Positions 44,447 through 52,501 of a stretch of 64,000 nt of DNA are shown one piece after another. Below the pieces are notes generated by a model. It saw only the letters and a program-made list of their open reading frames with translations, was not told the DNA's origin and ran no database searches. This DNA comes from Streptomyces sp. CB02923 (GTDB lineage: Bacteria > Actinomycetota > Actinomycetes > Streptomycetales > Streptomycetaceae), in the NCBI RefSeq assembly GCF_001905005.1, contig NZ_LWKZ01000001.1, positions 313,775 to 377,774 on the forward strand, read 5' to 3'. Every line of letters begins with the position of its first letter. Position 1 is the first letter of the stretch. Position numbers and translations under genes: made by a program.

Positions 44447-44890
44447 TTGGACCCCGGCACCCACTTCGCCTTCGGCACCCATCCGCACCACGGCTTCGTC
44501 GCCTCCGCCACCTCCCACATGTCCTCGCGCTGGGCTCACTGGCTCCTCGTGAGGGAGCAGTTCGAGCCCGTAGACGGTCAGCCGGGCCTGTTCCGGCTGG
44601 CCGAGCCTGAACGCGACGGCCCGCGCCGCACCCGGCAGGCCGTTCACGACCTGCGCCGCCACGGGTACGCCGTGCACGCCGACGTCGCCCTCGATCCCGC
44701 TGCATCGGCCGACCCACCGCGTCCCGTCAGGCCCCACGGGCTCTCGGAGCAGCGCAGCCGGATCGCACAGGCCGCCGGCCGTTCATCGCAGCGCCGTTCG
44801 GCGCCCACCACCGCACGGCCGGTCCCTCCGAAGCCTGCCTACGCGCCCACCGTCCACCTGCCCGCCGCCGCCACCGGGCGGTCGCGGTGA
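44447..44890 (+). CDS. Single domain-B accessory protein
   Basis: 147 aa. One B-type domain (HFAFGTHPHHGFVASA...WLLVREQFEPVDGQPGLFRLAEPERDGPRRTRQAVHDLRRHGYAVHAD) and a disordered basic tail. TTG 44447 is preferred because AGGAG (44432-44436) lies upstream of it but downstream of the alternative ATG at 44423. Its stop overlaps the next GTG. Confidence 0.55.
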   Translation: MDPGTHFAFGTHPHHGFVASATSHMSSRWAHWLLVREQFEPVDGQPGLFRLAEPERDGPRRTRQAVHDLRRHGYAVHADVALDPAASADPPRPVRPHGLSEQRSRIAQAAGRSSQRRSAPTTARPVPPKPAYAPTVHLPAAATGRSR

Positions 44891-45231
44891 CGCCCGACGC
44901 CGAGGCGATCAGCATCACCCGCGGGCAGGGCGGCCAGGTCGAAGCCGAAGGCGCCCTCGATCCCCTGGCCCGAGACGTCCTGAGCCGGGCGGGCTTCCTC
45001 TTCGAGCCGTCTCTGCGTGGCCCATGGGTCCGCCTCCCCTTCGACATGGGACGCGGCTGGGAGAACGAACACGCCAGCTGGGCGGCTGAGATGCTCAGCG
45101 CCGCCCGTTACCCCGTGCGCCTCGACCCGGACCTGCGCCACGACGCCCCCGCGCCGGTTGTTGCGTCCGGGCCGAGGCGTCCGGCGGCCATGACCGCGCA
45201 GCCCCCGCCCGGCCGCGCGCCGCGCCGCTGA
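44887..45231 (+). CDS. Single domain-B accessory protein
   Basis: 114 aa. One B-type domain: ISITRGQGGQVEAEGA...LSRAGFLFEPSLRGPWVRLPF...AAEMLSAARYPVRLDPDL. GTG 44887 overlaps the previous stop (GTGA), so it is translationally coupled. The tail is Pro/Ala/Arg-rich. Function unknown. Confidence 0.6.
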   Translation: MTPDAEAISITRGQGGQVEAEGALDPLARDVLSRAGFLFEPSLRGPWVRLPFDMGRGWENEHASWAAEMLSAARYPVRLDPDLRHDAPAPVVASGPRRPAAMTAQPPPGRAPRR

Positions 45232-45252
45232 TGCCGACACCAGCAGGAGAAA

Positions 45253-46428
45253 CTGATCCCCGACCCTGACACGACCGATATCGCCGCCCTGGCCTCCCGG
45301 GTACGCGACTTCCGGCTGCGCATGGCTGCCCTGGACCGCGAGACCGAGGCCGCCCTCGACACCGCGCGTGACCGCTACGGGCACACGGTCCACCACCAGG
45401 TCGCCGCGGCAGCCCGCGCCCGCCGCAACCACACGGCCGTCGATGCGTACACGACGCACCTGGCCCCGCACGCCGGCCCCCTGCTGGACGCGGCCCGCAG
45501 CGCCGTCGACGGGCTGCCGCCCGCCAAGCACACACGTGCGTGGCGCGACCTGCTCGACTCGCTCGCCGCCTCACACATGGAGATCGCCCGCATCCTCGAC
45601 CGGCCCGCCCATCCCGGCTCGAGCGCCGAGCGCGAGCAGCACACCCTGGTGTGGCCCCACCTCGCCGCCTGGGCAGATTACGGCTCCATCGCCGCCGACC
45701 TCGCCGAACAGCATCACCAGCCCGAGCCCGAGCTGACCGCCGAGGAACGGCAGATGTGGACCGAAATGGCCCAGGCCGCGCGGCGGCGAGGCGCGCTGGA
45801 CCTGACCGAGTCGTGGTACGCGGCCGATGGCCGCCACATCACGCTCGCCCACCTCGTCGAGGACGACGACTCCGTCGTGGTCGCGCTCGCCGGAGACCCG
45901 GGCGCGCCGGGCTGGGAGGTCATCGGGCACTACGCCCACGAGTACGCCGCCGGGCAGGCGCTGCCGCGCGCGGTCCCGCCCGGAGTCCTGCGCCCCGATG
46001 CCGCGTCCCGGTTCAACCGTCCGGAGCCCGCCCCCGAGCGGTCCTTGCAGGAGCTGGTCCAGGAGGTGGTCGAGGCCCGCGCCGCCGGCGATGTCTGCGA
46101 GACCCTGCTCAGTGCCACACAACAGGGCTACGACGCAGGCCCGATGGTCCGTCTGCAGCATGTCCTGTCCACCGCCGCGAAGTTCTCCCACGCCCTGGAG
46201 ACCGCACAGGGCCGGCAGATCGGCGCCCGGCTCGACGCCCTTGAAAGGCAACTCGCCTTCCTGGCGCAGGAGGTTCACGACGCGGCGGAGGACCTCGGGG
46301 CCACCGTCGCCGTTCTGCCGCCGCACCGCGCCCCGAAACCGCCGCGGATCCGCCCGCGCCCCGCTCTGGAGACGACGCCTCCGCCCGCGCCGCCCCAGCG
46401 CACCACGACGACTGCGCGCCACCCATAA
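45253..46428 (+). CDS. Large helical accessory protein, likely CTG start
   Basis: 391 aa from CTG 45253 (AGGAG at 45245-45249, closely spaced) or 368 aa from ATG 45322, which lacks a ribosome-binding site. The first 170 residues are helical (ALASRVRDFRLRMAALDRETEAALDTARDRYG). A beta-rich segment follows (HITLAHLVEDDDSVVVALAGDP), then a second helical part with a coiled coil (LDALERQLAFLAQEVHDAAEDLG). Not recognised. Confidence 0.55.
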   Translation: MIPDPDTTDIAALASRVRDFRLRMAALDRETEAALDTARDRYGHTVHHQVAAAARARRNHTAVDAYTTHLAPHAGPLLDAARSAVDGLPPAKHTRAWRDLLDSLAASHMEIARILDRPAHPGSSAEREQHTLVWPHLAAWADYGSIAADLAEQHHQPEPELTAEERQMWTEMAQAARRRGALDLTESWYAADGRHITLAHLVEDDDSVVVALAGDPGAPGWEVIGHYAHEYAAGQALPRAVPPGVLRPDAASRFNRPEPAPERSLQELVQEVVEARAAGDVCETLLSATQQGYDAGPMVRLQHVLSTAAKFSHALETAQGRQIGARLDALERQLAFLAQEVHDAAEDLGATVAVLPPHRAPKPPRIRPRPALETTPPPAPPQRTTTTARHP

Positions 46429-46602
46429 CGGCCCGTACCCGCGGGGAACTCCCGATTCCCCCGACCGCTTCGTCAGCCCCGGTCCACGCATCACCTAAGC
46501 GCGGCGCCGGCGGCACTCTTCCCGTCCTGCTCCTCGCCTGCCGCTAACACGCCCGAGCAGGCACCCCGACTCCCCTGTACACGTCTTCAAGGAGATACGT
46601 CT

Positions 46603-47100
46603 ATGGCTGTCCACACCCAGTTCCCCGTCGAGCACCGCTGCGGTCATTCGATCACCCATGACCTGTCCGACCGTCCCGCCGACCGCCGGGCCGGCTTCGC
46701 CCGCTGGCTGGCGGGAAAGGACTGCAGCGACTGCTGGAAGGCGGCGCGCGACGCCGACACCGGCTCCAAGGAAGAATGGCTCGCCGCCAAGCGCGCCCAG
46801 GAGCAGCAGGCCGCCGCCGAGTGGGCCGAGAAGTTCGACATGCCGCCGCTGGAGGGCCCCGAGCGGGCCCTGGACTGGGGCGAGCGGTCCCGCCACCGGC
46901 TGATGACGGCCGCGCACACCGCACTGGTCGTCGAGGACACCTGGGACGAGGCGGACTGGACAGAACTGGAGGAGAAGGCGCGCGTGGTCACCAGCGCCGG
47001 ATGGTGGCTCGACCAGAGGGACGCGGAGGGATCTGACCTGCTCGAACTCCTCGATGCCGCCACCGAGGCCGACCGCGGGACGGAGAACCCGTTCCGCTGA
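46603..47100 (+). CDS. Cys-containing hypothetical protein
   Basis: 165 aa. HRCGHS (about 11-16) and KDCSDCW (about 43-49) could bind one zinc. The remainder is helical and acidic, with many Trp and Glu. ATG 46603 with AAGGAG and a good spacer. It starts a new unit after a 174-base gap (46429-46602), which holds no gene. The conserved palindromic element, copy 2, follows its stop. Confidence 0.6.
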   Translation: MAVHTQFPVEHRCGHSITHDLSDRPADRRAGFARWLAGKDCSDCWKAARDADTGSKEEWLAAKRAQEQQAAAEWAEKFDMPPLEGPERALDWGERSRHRLMTAAHTALVVEDTWDEADWTELEEKARVVTSAGWWLDQRDAEGSDLLELLDAATEADRGTENPFR

Positions 47101-47109
47101 GTGCGGCCG

Positions 47110-47158
47110 GAACATAGCCGGGGATCGCCGGTTAGCCAAACCGGCGATCGTCCGGACT
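47110..47158 (+). promoter_or_regulatory. Conserved palindromic element, copy 2
   Basis: Core palindrome GATCGCCGGTT (47123-47133) and AACCGGCGATC (47139-47149) around AGCCA, perfect over 11 bp. ACATAGCC lies before it and TCCGGACT after it. It matches copy 1 (28273-28322, opposite strand) at about 44 of 49 bases and sits in the same place relative to transcription: after one gene's stop and just before the next gene's start. Candidate operator/promoter. A terminator alone would not need conserved flanks. Confidence 0.72.
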
Positions 47159-47201
47159 ATTGATCCTCCCGCCGCCACCCGCTCCGCGTGGAAGGATCTG
47201 C

Positions 47202-47639
47202 ATGACCCCGCCGTCCCGGACGCCTCCGCCGACCCCGGCCTTCGCCCCGACGCACGACCCGCTGACCCCCGCGCGGGACATCACCCACCAGCACTTCCAG
47301 GCGGGCGACCAGGTCGTCGTCCTCAAAGGGGTCGCCGGCGGGGAGCTGTGGGGGGATGCGATGCGCGTCGTCGCCCCGTCCTGGCACACCCCGACCGACG
47401 AGGACGGATGGCGCCTGCGCGACGCCACCGGAGGCGCCCAGACCTACGTCACCGCCCACCCCCGCTACCTCGTACACCTCTCGCGCCGCTGCCCGGACTG
47501 CCTGATCCACCTCCGCGCCATGGAGGACCACCTGCTGACGAAGTACCCCGCGCCCAACACGCTGACCGACTGCGGCTGGTACACCACCACGGCGCTCGGC
47601 CAGCTCGTGCACATCGCCGACGCCCGGAGCGGCCGGTGA
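47202..47639 (+). CDS. Hypothetical protein with CxxC motif
   Basis: 145 aa. A beta-rich, SH3-like section (FQAGDQVVVLKGVAGGELWGDAMRVVAP) is followed by YLVHLSRRCPDCLIHLRAMEDHLL, whose CPDC could bind metal. ATG 47202 is set by GAAGGAT four bases upstream. First gene downstream of the conserved palindromic element. The stop overlaps the next GTG. Function unknown. Confidence 0.6.
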   Translation: MTPPSRTPPPTPAFAPTHDPLTPARDITHQHFQAGDQVVVLKGVAGGELWGDAMRVVAPSWHTPTDEDGWRLRDATGGAQTYVTAHPRYLVHLSRRCPDCLIHLRAMEDHLLTKYPAPNTLTDCGWYTTTALGQLVHIADARSGR

Positions 47640-48421
47640 CCCTCCCCGTCCGCCACCCCGGCCACGCTCTCACCCTCCTGAAGGCGAAGGCCCGGGCCAC
47701 CGCCGATCCCAGTGCCGCCTCCTGGCCGGACCGCCTGGCCCAGGACCTGCGCGACCTCGATGCCGACTGGCGGGAGTCGGCGGCGGTGTGCGCGGATGCC
47801 GCCTGGACGGCACGCGCCGCGGGGCACAGCGTCCTCGGCCTGCTGAGCCCGGCCCAGGTCACCGCCGCCGGCCCTGACCCGGTCACCACCCGCACCTTCC
47901 GGCACCTGTACCTGAGCGCCCTGCGGTTCGATTTCCGCTGCCCCACCCTCCAAGCCGTCGTCGAACAGCTCCCGGAGACCGCGCTGCGCTCTCTGGACTG
48001 TTACAGCCGCGCCCTGTACGCCTTCGCGCTGCTGGGCCAGTCCCGCCCCGAGGGCCTGGCCGTCATGGACGAGGTCCTTGCGGAGGCCGGGGAGCACACC
48101 AAGACCTTGCACGTTCTGCTGCACGGGCTGTGGCTCGGCCAGGACCTGGACCAGGGCGCCGAGCGGCTCCTGGCCTTCAGTGCCCGGCCGGCCTTCGCCA
48201 CCGGCACCGATCCGCTCGTGCTCTTCCGCAGGGCCGGCGCCCTGCGCCGCCTCGGCCGCTACGCCGAAGGGCTCGCCGCCATCGACCGGGCCCTGGACCG
48301 TCTGCCGCCCGGTGACCTCGCGGTGCACGCCGATCTGGTGCGCGAGCGCTCCCTGATCTGCACCGCCCGTGACCTCCACCAGCACCTGCCCGCCCGCGCT
48401 TTCGGAGGCACACCGACGTGA
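47636..48421 (+). CDS. TPR-like helical protein
   Basis: 261 aa of repeated helix pairs, e.g. SLDCYSRALYAFALLGQSRPEGLAVMDEVLAEAG and LFRRAGALRRLGRYAEGLAAIDRALDRLPPG. These read as degenerate tetratricopeptide repeats, which usually mediate protein binding. GTG 47636 overlaps the previous stop, and its own stop overlaps the next GTG (GTGA at both ends). Confidence 0.6.
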   Translation: MTLPVRHPGHALTLLKAKARATADPSAASWPDRLAQDLRDLDADWRESAAVCADAAWTARAAGHSVLGLLSPAQVTAAGPDPVTTRTFRHLYLSALRFDFRCPTLQAVVEQLPETALRSLDCYSRALYAFALLGQSRPEGLAVMDEVLAEAGEHTKTLHVLLHGLWLGQDLDQGAERLLAFSARPAFATGTDPLVLFRRAGALRRLGRYAEGLAAIDRALDRLPPGDLAVHADLVRERSLICTARDLHQHLPARAFGGTPT

Positions 48422-49275
48422 TCCCCCGTATCAACGAACGCACCCACAACCCGTTCGACCCGCTCAGCGAGGCGCTGGGGCACGCGGTGCCCATCGAGGG
48501 CGGCCTGACCGAGCACGCCGTCGTTGCCTACTGGCCGGGCCTGGACTCCTACACCCTGGACGACGAGCAGGCGACGTGGACCTCCACCCAGTGGGCCGAA
48601 CACCTCGAAGACCCTCTGCTGGAGCATCCGTTCGCCGCCAGCCCCCACGGCGACCGGCGGGCCATCTTCCACCTCCATGCCCGGCTGCACCCCAACGACG
48701 GGGACCTGCGCGGTGCGGAGTGGGCCGAGGCAGCCCACCGCCTCGCCCGCGCCGCCGGCATCGAGACGCCGGGCGACCGCAGCGGCTGCCACTGGATCGC
48801 CGTCCACGGCAAACCCGGACGCCTCGATGTGATCGCCAACCTCATCCGTCTCGACGGCACCTGGCAGCGCCGGCCCGTCGACCAGATGCGACGGCTCTCG
48901 GAGGAGGCCCGCCGCATCGAAGCGGACCTGCACCTCACCCCCGCCCCAGCCGTCGCCCCACAGCGGGGCAGCCAGCGGGCCGTGCCGAGCGCTTCGGTGC
49001 AGTTCGCCGCGGTTCTCGCCCAACTGGCCGACGAACAGGGCGGTCCGCTGGCCACGGTGCGCGGCCTGGTCGAACACACCGCCCACCGCCTCGCCGACCA
49101 GCCCGGCGCTGCCGGTTCCGAGACCGCGCACGGCGTGGAGCTGATCGCCCGCCGCCTCTACGGCATCCAGCACGACCTCCACACCACCGCCACCCGCCTG
49201 GCCCCTCCAACCCGTTCACACACGGCCGTCCCGACACCGCCCGCCGCCGCGGCGGCTGCGCGCCGCTCACCGTAG
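48418..49275 (+). CDS. Relaxase-like paralogue lacking the histidine triad
   Basis: 285 aa. It aligns with the N-terminal half of the relaxase at 4440: the same MIPRI start, then EHAVVAYW against DPHLVASW, EWAEAAHRLARAAGIETP against EWGDVARRMVAAAGIDDP, and GCHWIAVHGKPGRLDVIANLIR against GCRWAAVRHADDHIHIVATLVR. The three catalytic histidines are replaced by Gly, Arg and Asp, and the Tyr-rich segment is missing. It should fold like a relaxase but not cut. GTG 48418 overlaps the previous stop. Possible DNA-binding accessory, decoy or regulator (inference). Confidence 0.75.
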   Translation: MIPRINERTHNPFDPLSEALGHAVPIEGGLTEHAVVAYWPGLDSYTLDDEQATWTSTQWAEHLEDPLLEHPFAASPHGDRRAIFHLHARLHPNDGDLRGAEWAEAAHRLARAAGIETPGDRSGCHWIAVHGKPGRLDVIANLIRLDGTWQRRPVDQMRRLSEEARRIEADLHLTPAPAVAPQRGSQRAVPSASVQFAAVLAQLADEQGGPLATVRGLVEHTAHRLADQPGAAGSETAHGVELIARRLYGIQHDLHTTATRLAPPTRSHTAVPTPPAAAAAARRSP

Positions 49276-49288
49276 GAGAAACGTTTCT

Positions 49289-49984
49289 TTGCCCCGTGTT
49301 GACCGCTTCCTGACCGTGCGCCGCGATCCGGACTCCGAGGAGGTCATCGCCCGCGGCGGCGATCCGGAGGCGCACAGCCTCCTCCAGCGAACCGGGCTCG
49401 TACCCGTCGTCCGCGTCCACGAGACCTACCATCGCGCCCCGGCCGGCCTCGCCCGCGACGAGGAATGCCGCATCGCCACCGAAGCCGTCGCCCGGCTGCG
49501 AAGTGCCGGATACCACGTCGGCTGCGACGAGGGCTTCGACACCGAGGCCCGCCCACTCGGCTACCTCCCGCTGGGCGCCTCCGTCTCCCACCTCGCCGAG
49601 CGCATCCACCAGGCCACCACGACGGACGAAGCGGCCGAGGTACTCACCGAGCTGACCGCCGCCCACGACGGCATCCTCGCCGCTCTCGGCGAAGTCCTGG
49701 CCGTCACCGCCGAGTTCCACGAGGGTCTCGGCGGTGCGGCCGACCCGCACATCGCCCGGCGGCTGCGCTACCTCGCCGACGAGCGCCTCGGCATCATCCG
49801 CACCGACCTGTGCGATACCCGCAACGCTCTCGCCGACCGGCACGCCCCGCACCCCGGCCGCAGTACCTGCGCCGAAGAGGTCCCCGCCACCGAACGCGAG
49901 CGCTCTGCCGTGTGCGCCTGCCCGCCCCCGCCGCGCACGGTTGCGGCCCCGCCGCCTGCCGTGGCCGCCGGGCTGCGCCACTGA
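49289..49984 (+). CDS. Domain-B protein with helical extension
   Basis: 231 aa. Domain B (FLTVRRDPDSEEVIARGG...LQRTGLVPVVRVHETYHRAP...AVARLRSAGYHVGCD) is followed by a helical region (VSHLAERIHQATTTDEAAEVLTELTAAHDG) and a Cys-containing tail (CACPPPP). The same B-plus-helical plan occurs in the product at 50763. TTG 49289 with AGGAG upstream. Confidence 0.6.
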   Translation: MPRVDRFLTVRRDPDSEEVIARGGDPEAHSLLQRTGLVPVVRVHETYHRAPAGLARDEECRIATEAVARLRSAGYHVGCDEGFDTEARPLGYLPLGASVSHLAERIHQATTTDEAAEVLTELTAAHDGILAALGEVLAVTAEFHEGLGGAADPHIARRLRYLADERLGIIRTDLCDTRNALADRHAPHPGRSTCAEEVPATERERSAVCACPPPPRTVAAPPPAVAAGLRH

Positions 49985-50007
49985 TCCCCACCTCGCCCAA
50001 GGACACC

Positions 50008-50766
50008 ATGCACGACCACGAACACTCCGAGCGCCTGGCCTCGTACGCCGACGTCCTCGCCGGTGAACTGCCCGACCCCTGGACCAGCACCTACCACCCG
50101 CCCGACGCCAAGGACGCCCTCGCCGAACTGACCGACCGGATCTGGGACCTGGACCTGGTCGCCGAGTCCCTCGCCGAGCATCCGCTGCAGCACGCAGCCG
50201 TCCTGAGCCGCCCGGACGGCGCCCAGCTCGCCGTCCTTGACCGGCACGGTGAACGCGACGGCTTCCTCATCGCCGCCGTCGCCCCCCGCGCCCTGCCCGA
50301 CGAGGCATACCGCTCGGTACCCGAGCCGAACGGCATCGCGCTGACCGACGACCCCTTCCTGAGCGCCGAGCAGGTCGCCGGCGATCTGCTCGCCCGCTAC
50401 GACACCGCGCTCGCCCAGGCCCGCCACAACGCGGCCGCCGACGTCCAGCCGTCCCAGCCGGACCGGGTGGTCCTGACCTGGCAGCCGGACGGCAGCCTGG
50501 CTGCCGCACCCGTCGGCGAGACGGCCGCCGCCGTCCTGGCGGACAACGGCTTCGTCCCGGACCAGCACAGCGGCATCTACCGCCTCACCGGAGACGACAC
50601 CACCGTGCAGGCCCGCGCCGTGCGCGAGACCGGCCGCCAACTCGGCGCGCGCGGAATCGCCACCGCGCTCCAGCACCCCTCGGGCCGGATCCCGCCCACC
50701 GCCACACCGGCCGCCGTGCCGCCGTCCCCGGCTGCGTCCCGTATCCCGGGCGCCAGGGCCCGATGA
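50008..50766 (+). CDS. Accessory protein with two shuffled domains (type A-B)
   Basis: 252 aa; the closest relative in the window is the product at 41101. Domain A has LPDPWTSTYHPPDAKD, IWDLDLVAESL and EPNGIALTDDPFLSAEQVAGDLLARYDTALAQAR. Domain B has LTWQPDGSLAAAPVGE, LADNGFVPDQHSGIYRLTGDD and ETGRQLGARGIATAL. ATG 50008 with AAGGA just upstream. The stop overlaps the next ATG. Unknown function. Confidence 0.65.
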   Translation: MHDHEHSERLASYADVLAGELPDPWTSTYHPPDAKDALAELTDRIWDLDLVAESLAEHPLQHAAVLSRPDGAQLAVLDRHGERDGFLIAAVAPRALPDEAYRSVPEPNGIALTDDPFLSAEQVAGDLLARYDTALAQARHNAAADVQPSQPDRVVLTWQPDGSLAAAPVGETAAAVLADNGFVPDQHSGIYRLTGDDTTVQARAVRETGRQLGARGIATALQHPSGRIPPTATPAAVPPSPAASRIPGARAR

Positions 50767-51419
50767 AGCAAAGGGAGCCCGACTTCCTGGTCCTGGAGTA
50801 CGTCACCATCACCAAGGACCCCCGCAGCGGGCTGATCGTCGCCCTCGGCGGGACCGAGCGGGCGGCAGACATCCTCCAGCGAACCGGCGGATTCCTCGAC
50901 GCTCCCGGGCCCCGCGGGGGCTACCACCGTCTTCCCCACGGCCTGCCCGTCGAGCAGCAGCGCCTGAAGGCAACCGCCGCCGCGCACGCCCTGCTCGCCG
51001 CCGGCCACAGCGTCCACCTCGACCCCGCTCTGAACGCGCTGGCCACGCCGGACAGCGAACGCGAAACAGCTCTGTGCTATCTCGCCCAGCTGTCCGAGCG
51101 GGCCTCCCGCGCCGAGAGCAGCACTGAGATCGCCGAGGTCCTGACCGAGATCGCCGGGCCGGCCGAGGGCCTGCTGCCCCTCACCCGGGAGGCTGTCGTC
51201 AGTGCCTGGATCTCCTGGTCCCATCACTTGGACGCCGTCGGCGAAGACCCCGAACCGGTCTCCCAGCTGGGGAAGACGGCAGACGTCCTGTCGCGCGCCG
51301 CCCACCACATCCTTCTCGCCCGCAATCACGCCGCGCGCACCCTGGAGGCTTCGGCACCCACGACATTGCCGCCGAGTCCCGCGCGGCAGCCGTCCGCCCC
51401 CACGTCCCACCGCCGCTGA
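50763..51419 (+). CDS. Domain-B protein with helical extension
   Basis: 218 aa. Domain B (VTITKDPRSGLIVALGG...LQRTGGFLDAPGPRGGYHRLPHG...ALLAAGHSVHLDPAL) plus a helical region containing STEIAEVLTEIAGPAEG, parallel to the product at 49289. ATG 50763 overlaps the previous stop (ATGA). Function unknown. Confidence 0.6.
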   Translation: MKQREPDFLVLEYVTITKDPRSGLIVALGGTERAADILQRTGGFLDAPGPRGGYHRLPHGLPVEQQRLKATAAAHALLAAGHSVHLDPALNALATPDSERETALCYLAQLSERASRAESSTEIAEVLTEIAGPAEGLLPLTREAVVSAWISWSHHLDAVGEDPEPVSQLGKTADVLSRAAHHILLARNHAARTLEASAPTTLPPSPARQPSAPTSHRR

Positions 51420-51433
51420 GCTGGAGGCCGACC

Positions 51434-51841
51434 GTGGCCAATCTGGCCGACGAATGCGGCACCGACGTCGAGATCTACGTCAAGCCGCCGACCGCCACCA
51501 TCCACGCCGACACCCCCACCGGCGCCCCCGAAAAGCTCCACGACCTGCTCGACCAGCTCGGCCTGGAACGCCAGGAGATCCGCACCGCCGGCCCCGTCTA
51601 CATCTGGCACACGGTGCCCGAACATCTCGCCGCCGACGAGCAAAAGCGCGTGGCGACCCGGGCTATCCCCGCCCTCCTGCAGGCCGGGTACAAGGTCAAC
51701 TGCACCTCCGCCGTCTTCGACGAGGCCGCCTACCAGCAGGCCGTGCGCGAAATCCGCGCCGCCCAGCCTCACCCCGCGGCGCAGCGCCCGGCTCCGGCCG
51801 CCACCCCCTCGCGATCCACGCCGTCCCGGCGCACCCCATGA
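51434..51841 (+). CDS. Single domain-B protein
   Basis: 135 aa. One B-type domain (VEIYVKPPTATIHADTPTG...LDQLGLERQEIRTAGPVYIWHTVPE...AIPALLQAGYKVNCTS) and a Pro/Ser tail. GTG 51434 with GGAGG six bases upstream. Followed by a strong hairpin at 51845-51884. Confidence 0.6.
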   Translation: MANLADECGTDVEIYVKPPTATIHADTPTGAPEKLHDLLDQLGLERQEIRTAGPVYIWHTVPEHLAADEQKRVATRAIPALLQAGYKVNCTSAVFDEAAYQQAVREIRAAQPHPAAQRPAPAATPSRSTPSRRTP

Positions 51842-51844
51842 GGC

Positions 51845-51884
51845 CCGGCGGGCGGCCCGGCCCTCCGCCGGGGCCGCCCGCCGG
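51845..51884. terminator. 14-bp GC hairpin
   Basis: Perfect arms 51845-51858 and 51871-51884 with a 12-base loop, starting four bases after a stop codon. Terminator or mRNA processing hairpin inside the long operon. Confidence 0.6.
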
Positions 51885-51910
51885 CACCGCCCGACCCTTC
51901 GGAGAAACCC

Positions 51911-52096
51911 GTAGCACCCCGCACGCCCCCACCTACCACCCTTCGTCTCAAGCCCCGCCTGGCCACCGCCTTGTTCCGCCGCTACCTGCGTGCCTGCATC
52001 CCCACCGGGCCGGACCACGGCTCCCCGCTGGCCGGTGCCCGCCCGGAGGCCGTCCTCGCCGAGTCGCAGCGGACCGGACACCGCCAGCGCCACTGA
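51911..52096 (+). CDS. Possible small gene without a standard start
   Basis: A 61-codon open frame whose product is rich in Arg and Pro (TTLRLKPRLATALFRRYLRACIPTG...ESQRTGHRQRH). CGGAGAAA lies six bases before GTA 51911, the spacing seen for the CTG-start genes, but GTA is not an accepted start. A TTG at codon 25 is the only usual start. May be real, a decayed gene, or noncoding. Confidence 0.25.
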   Translation, partial: VAPRTPPPTTLRLKPRLATALFRRYLRACIPTGPDHGSPLAGARPEAVLAESQRTGHRQRH

Positions 52097-52117
52097 CCGT
52101 CCCCGACCTGGAGGAGC

Positions 52118-52501
52118 ATGTCCCATCCGACCCCGTACGCAGGGCAGCTGGCCGATGAGATCACCCGCCAGCTCGGCCAGCTCGCCGACCACCTCGCTCA
52201 ACTGCCCCCGCATGAAGCCCCGCAGGCCATCGCCCGCATCCTCGATCCCGACGACGGGGTCCTCGGCGGCGTCACCCACCTCGTCGCCACGGGCAGCGTG
52301 TTCGCCAAGACCGAGGCCGAGCGGGGAGCGCTGCCGGCGGAGGTGTGGCTCGCCCTCGGCCGGGCCTCGAACGAACTCAACGACATCGCGCTGGACCTGG
52401 ACGAGCACTGCGAGGCCCTCCGACGCATCAGCGCACGCCCCACCACCGCAACCGCGAAGCCGCCGGTCCCCGCTCCGCTCGTCGTCCGGCGGCGCCGGTG
52501 A
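52118..52501 (+). CDS. Helical hypothetical protein
   Basis: 127 aa, mostly helical (QLADEITRQLGQLADHLAQLPPHEAPQAIARILDP; LGRASNELNDIALDLDEHCEALRRI), with a basic tail. ATG 52118 follows GGAGGAGC closely. The stop overlaps the GTG of the DUF317 gene. It resembles the helical partner at 53315, which also precedes a DUF317 gene, so each may be paired with its DUF317 neighbour. Confidence 0.6.
   Translation: MSHPTPYAGQLADEITRQLGQLADHLAQLPPHEAPQAIARILDPDDGVLGGVTHLVATGSVFAKTEAERGALPAEVWLALGRASNELNDIALDLDEHCEALRRISARPTTATAKPPVPAPLVVRRRR

Noticed and set aside
28273..47158. att sites of an integrated element
   Set aside because: The two copies are inverted to each other and lie inside operon gaps with no integrase or tRNA nearby; integration would give direct repeats at the element ends.
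49465..50007. Upstream in-frame extension of the 50008 gene
   Set aside because: This frame overlaps a real gene (49289) in another phase, and the extension is Arg/His-rich shadow sequence.
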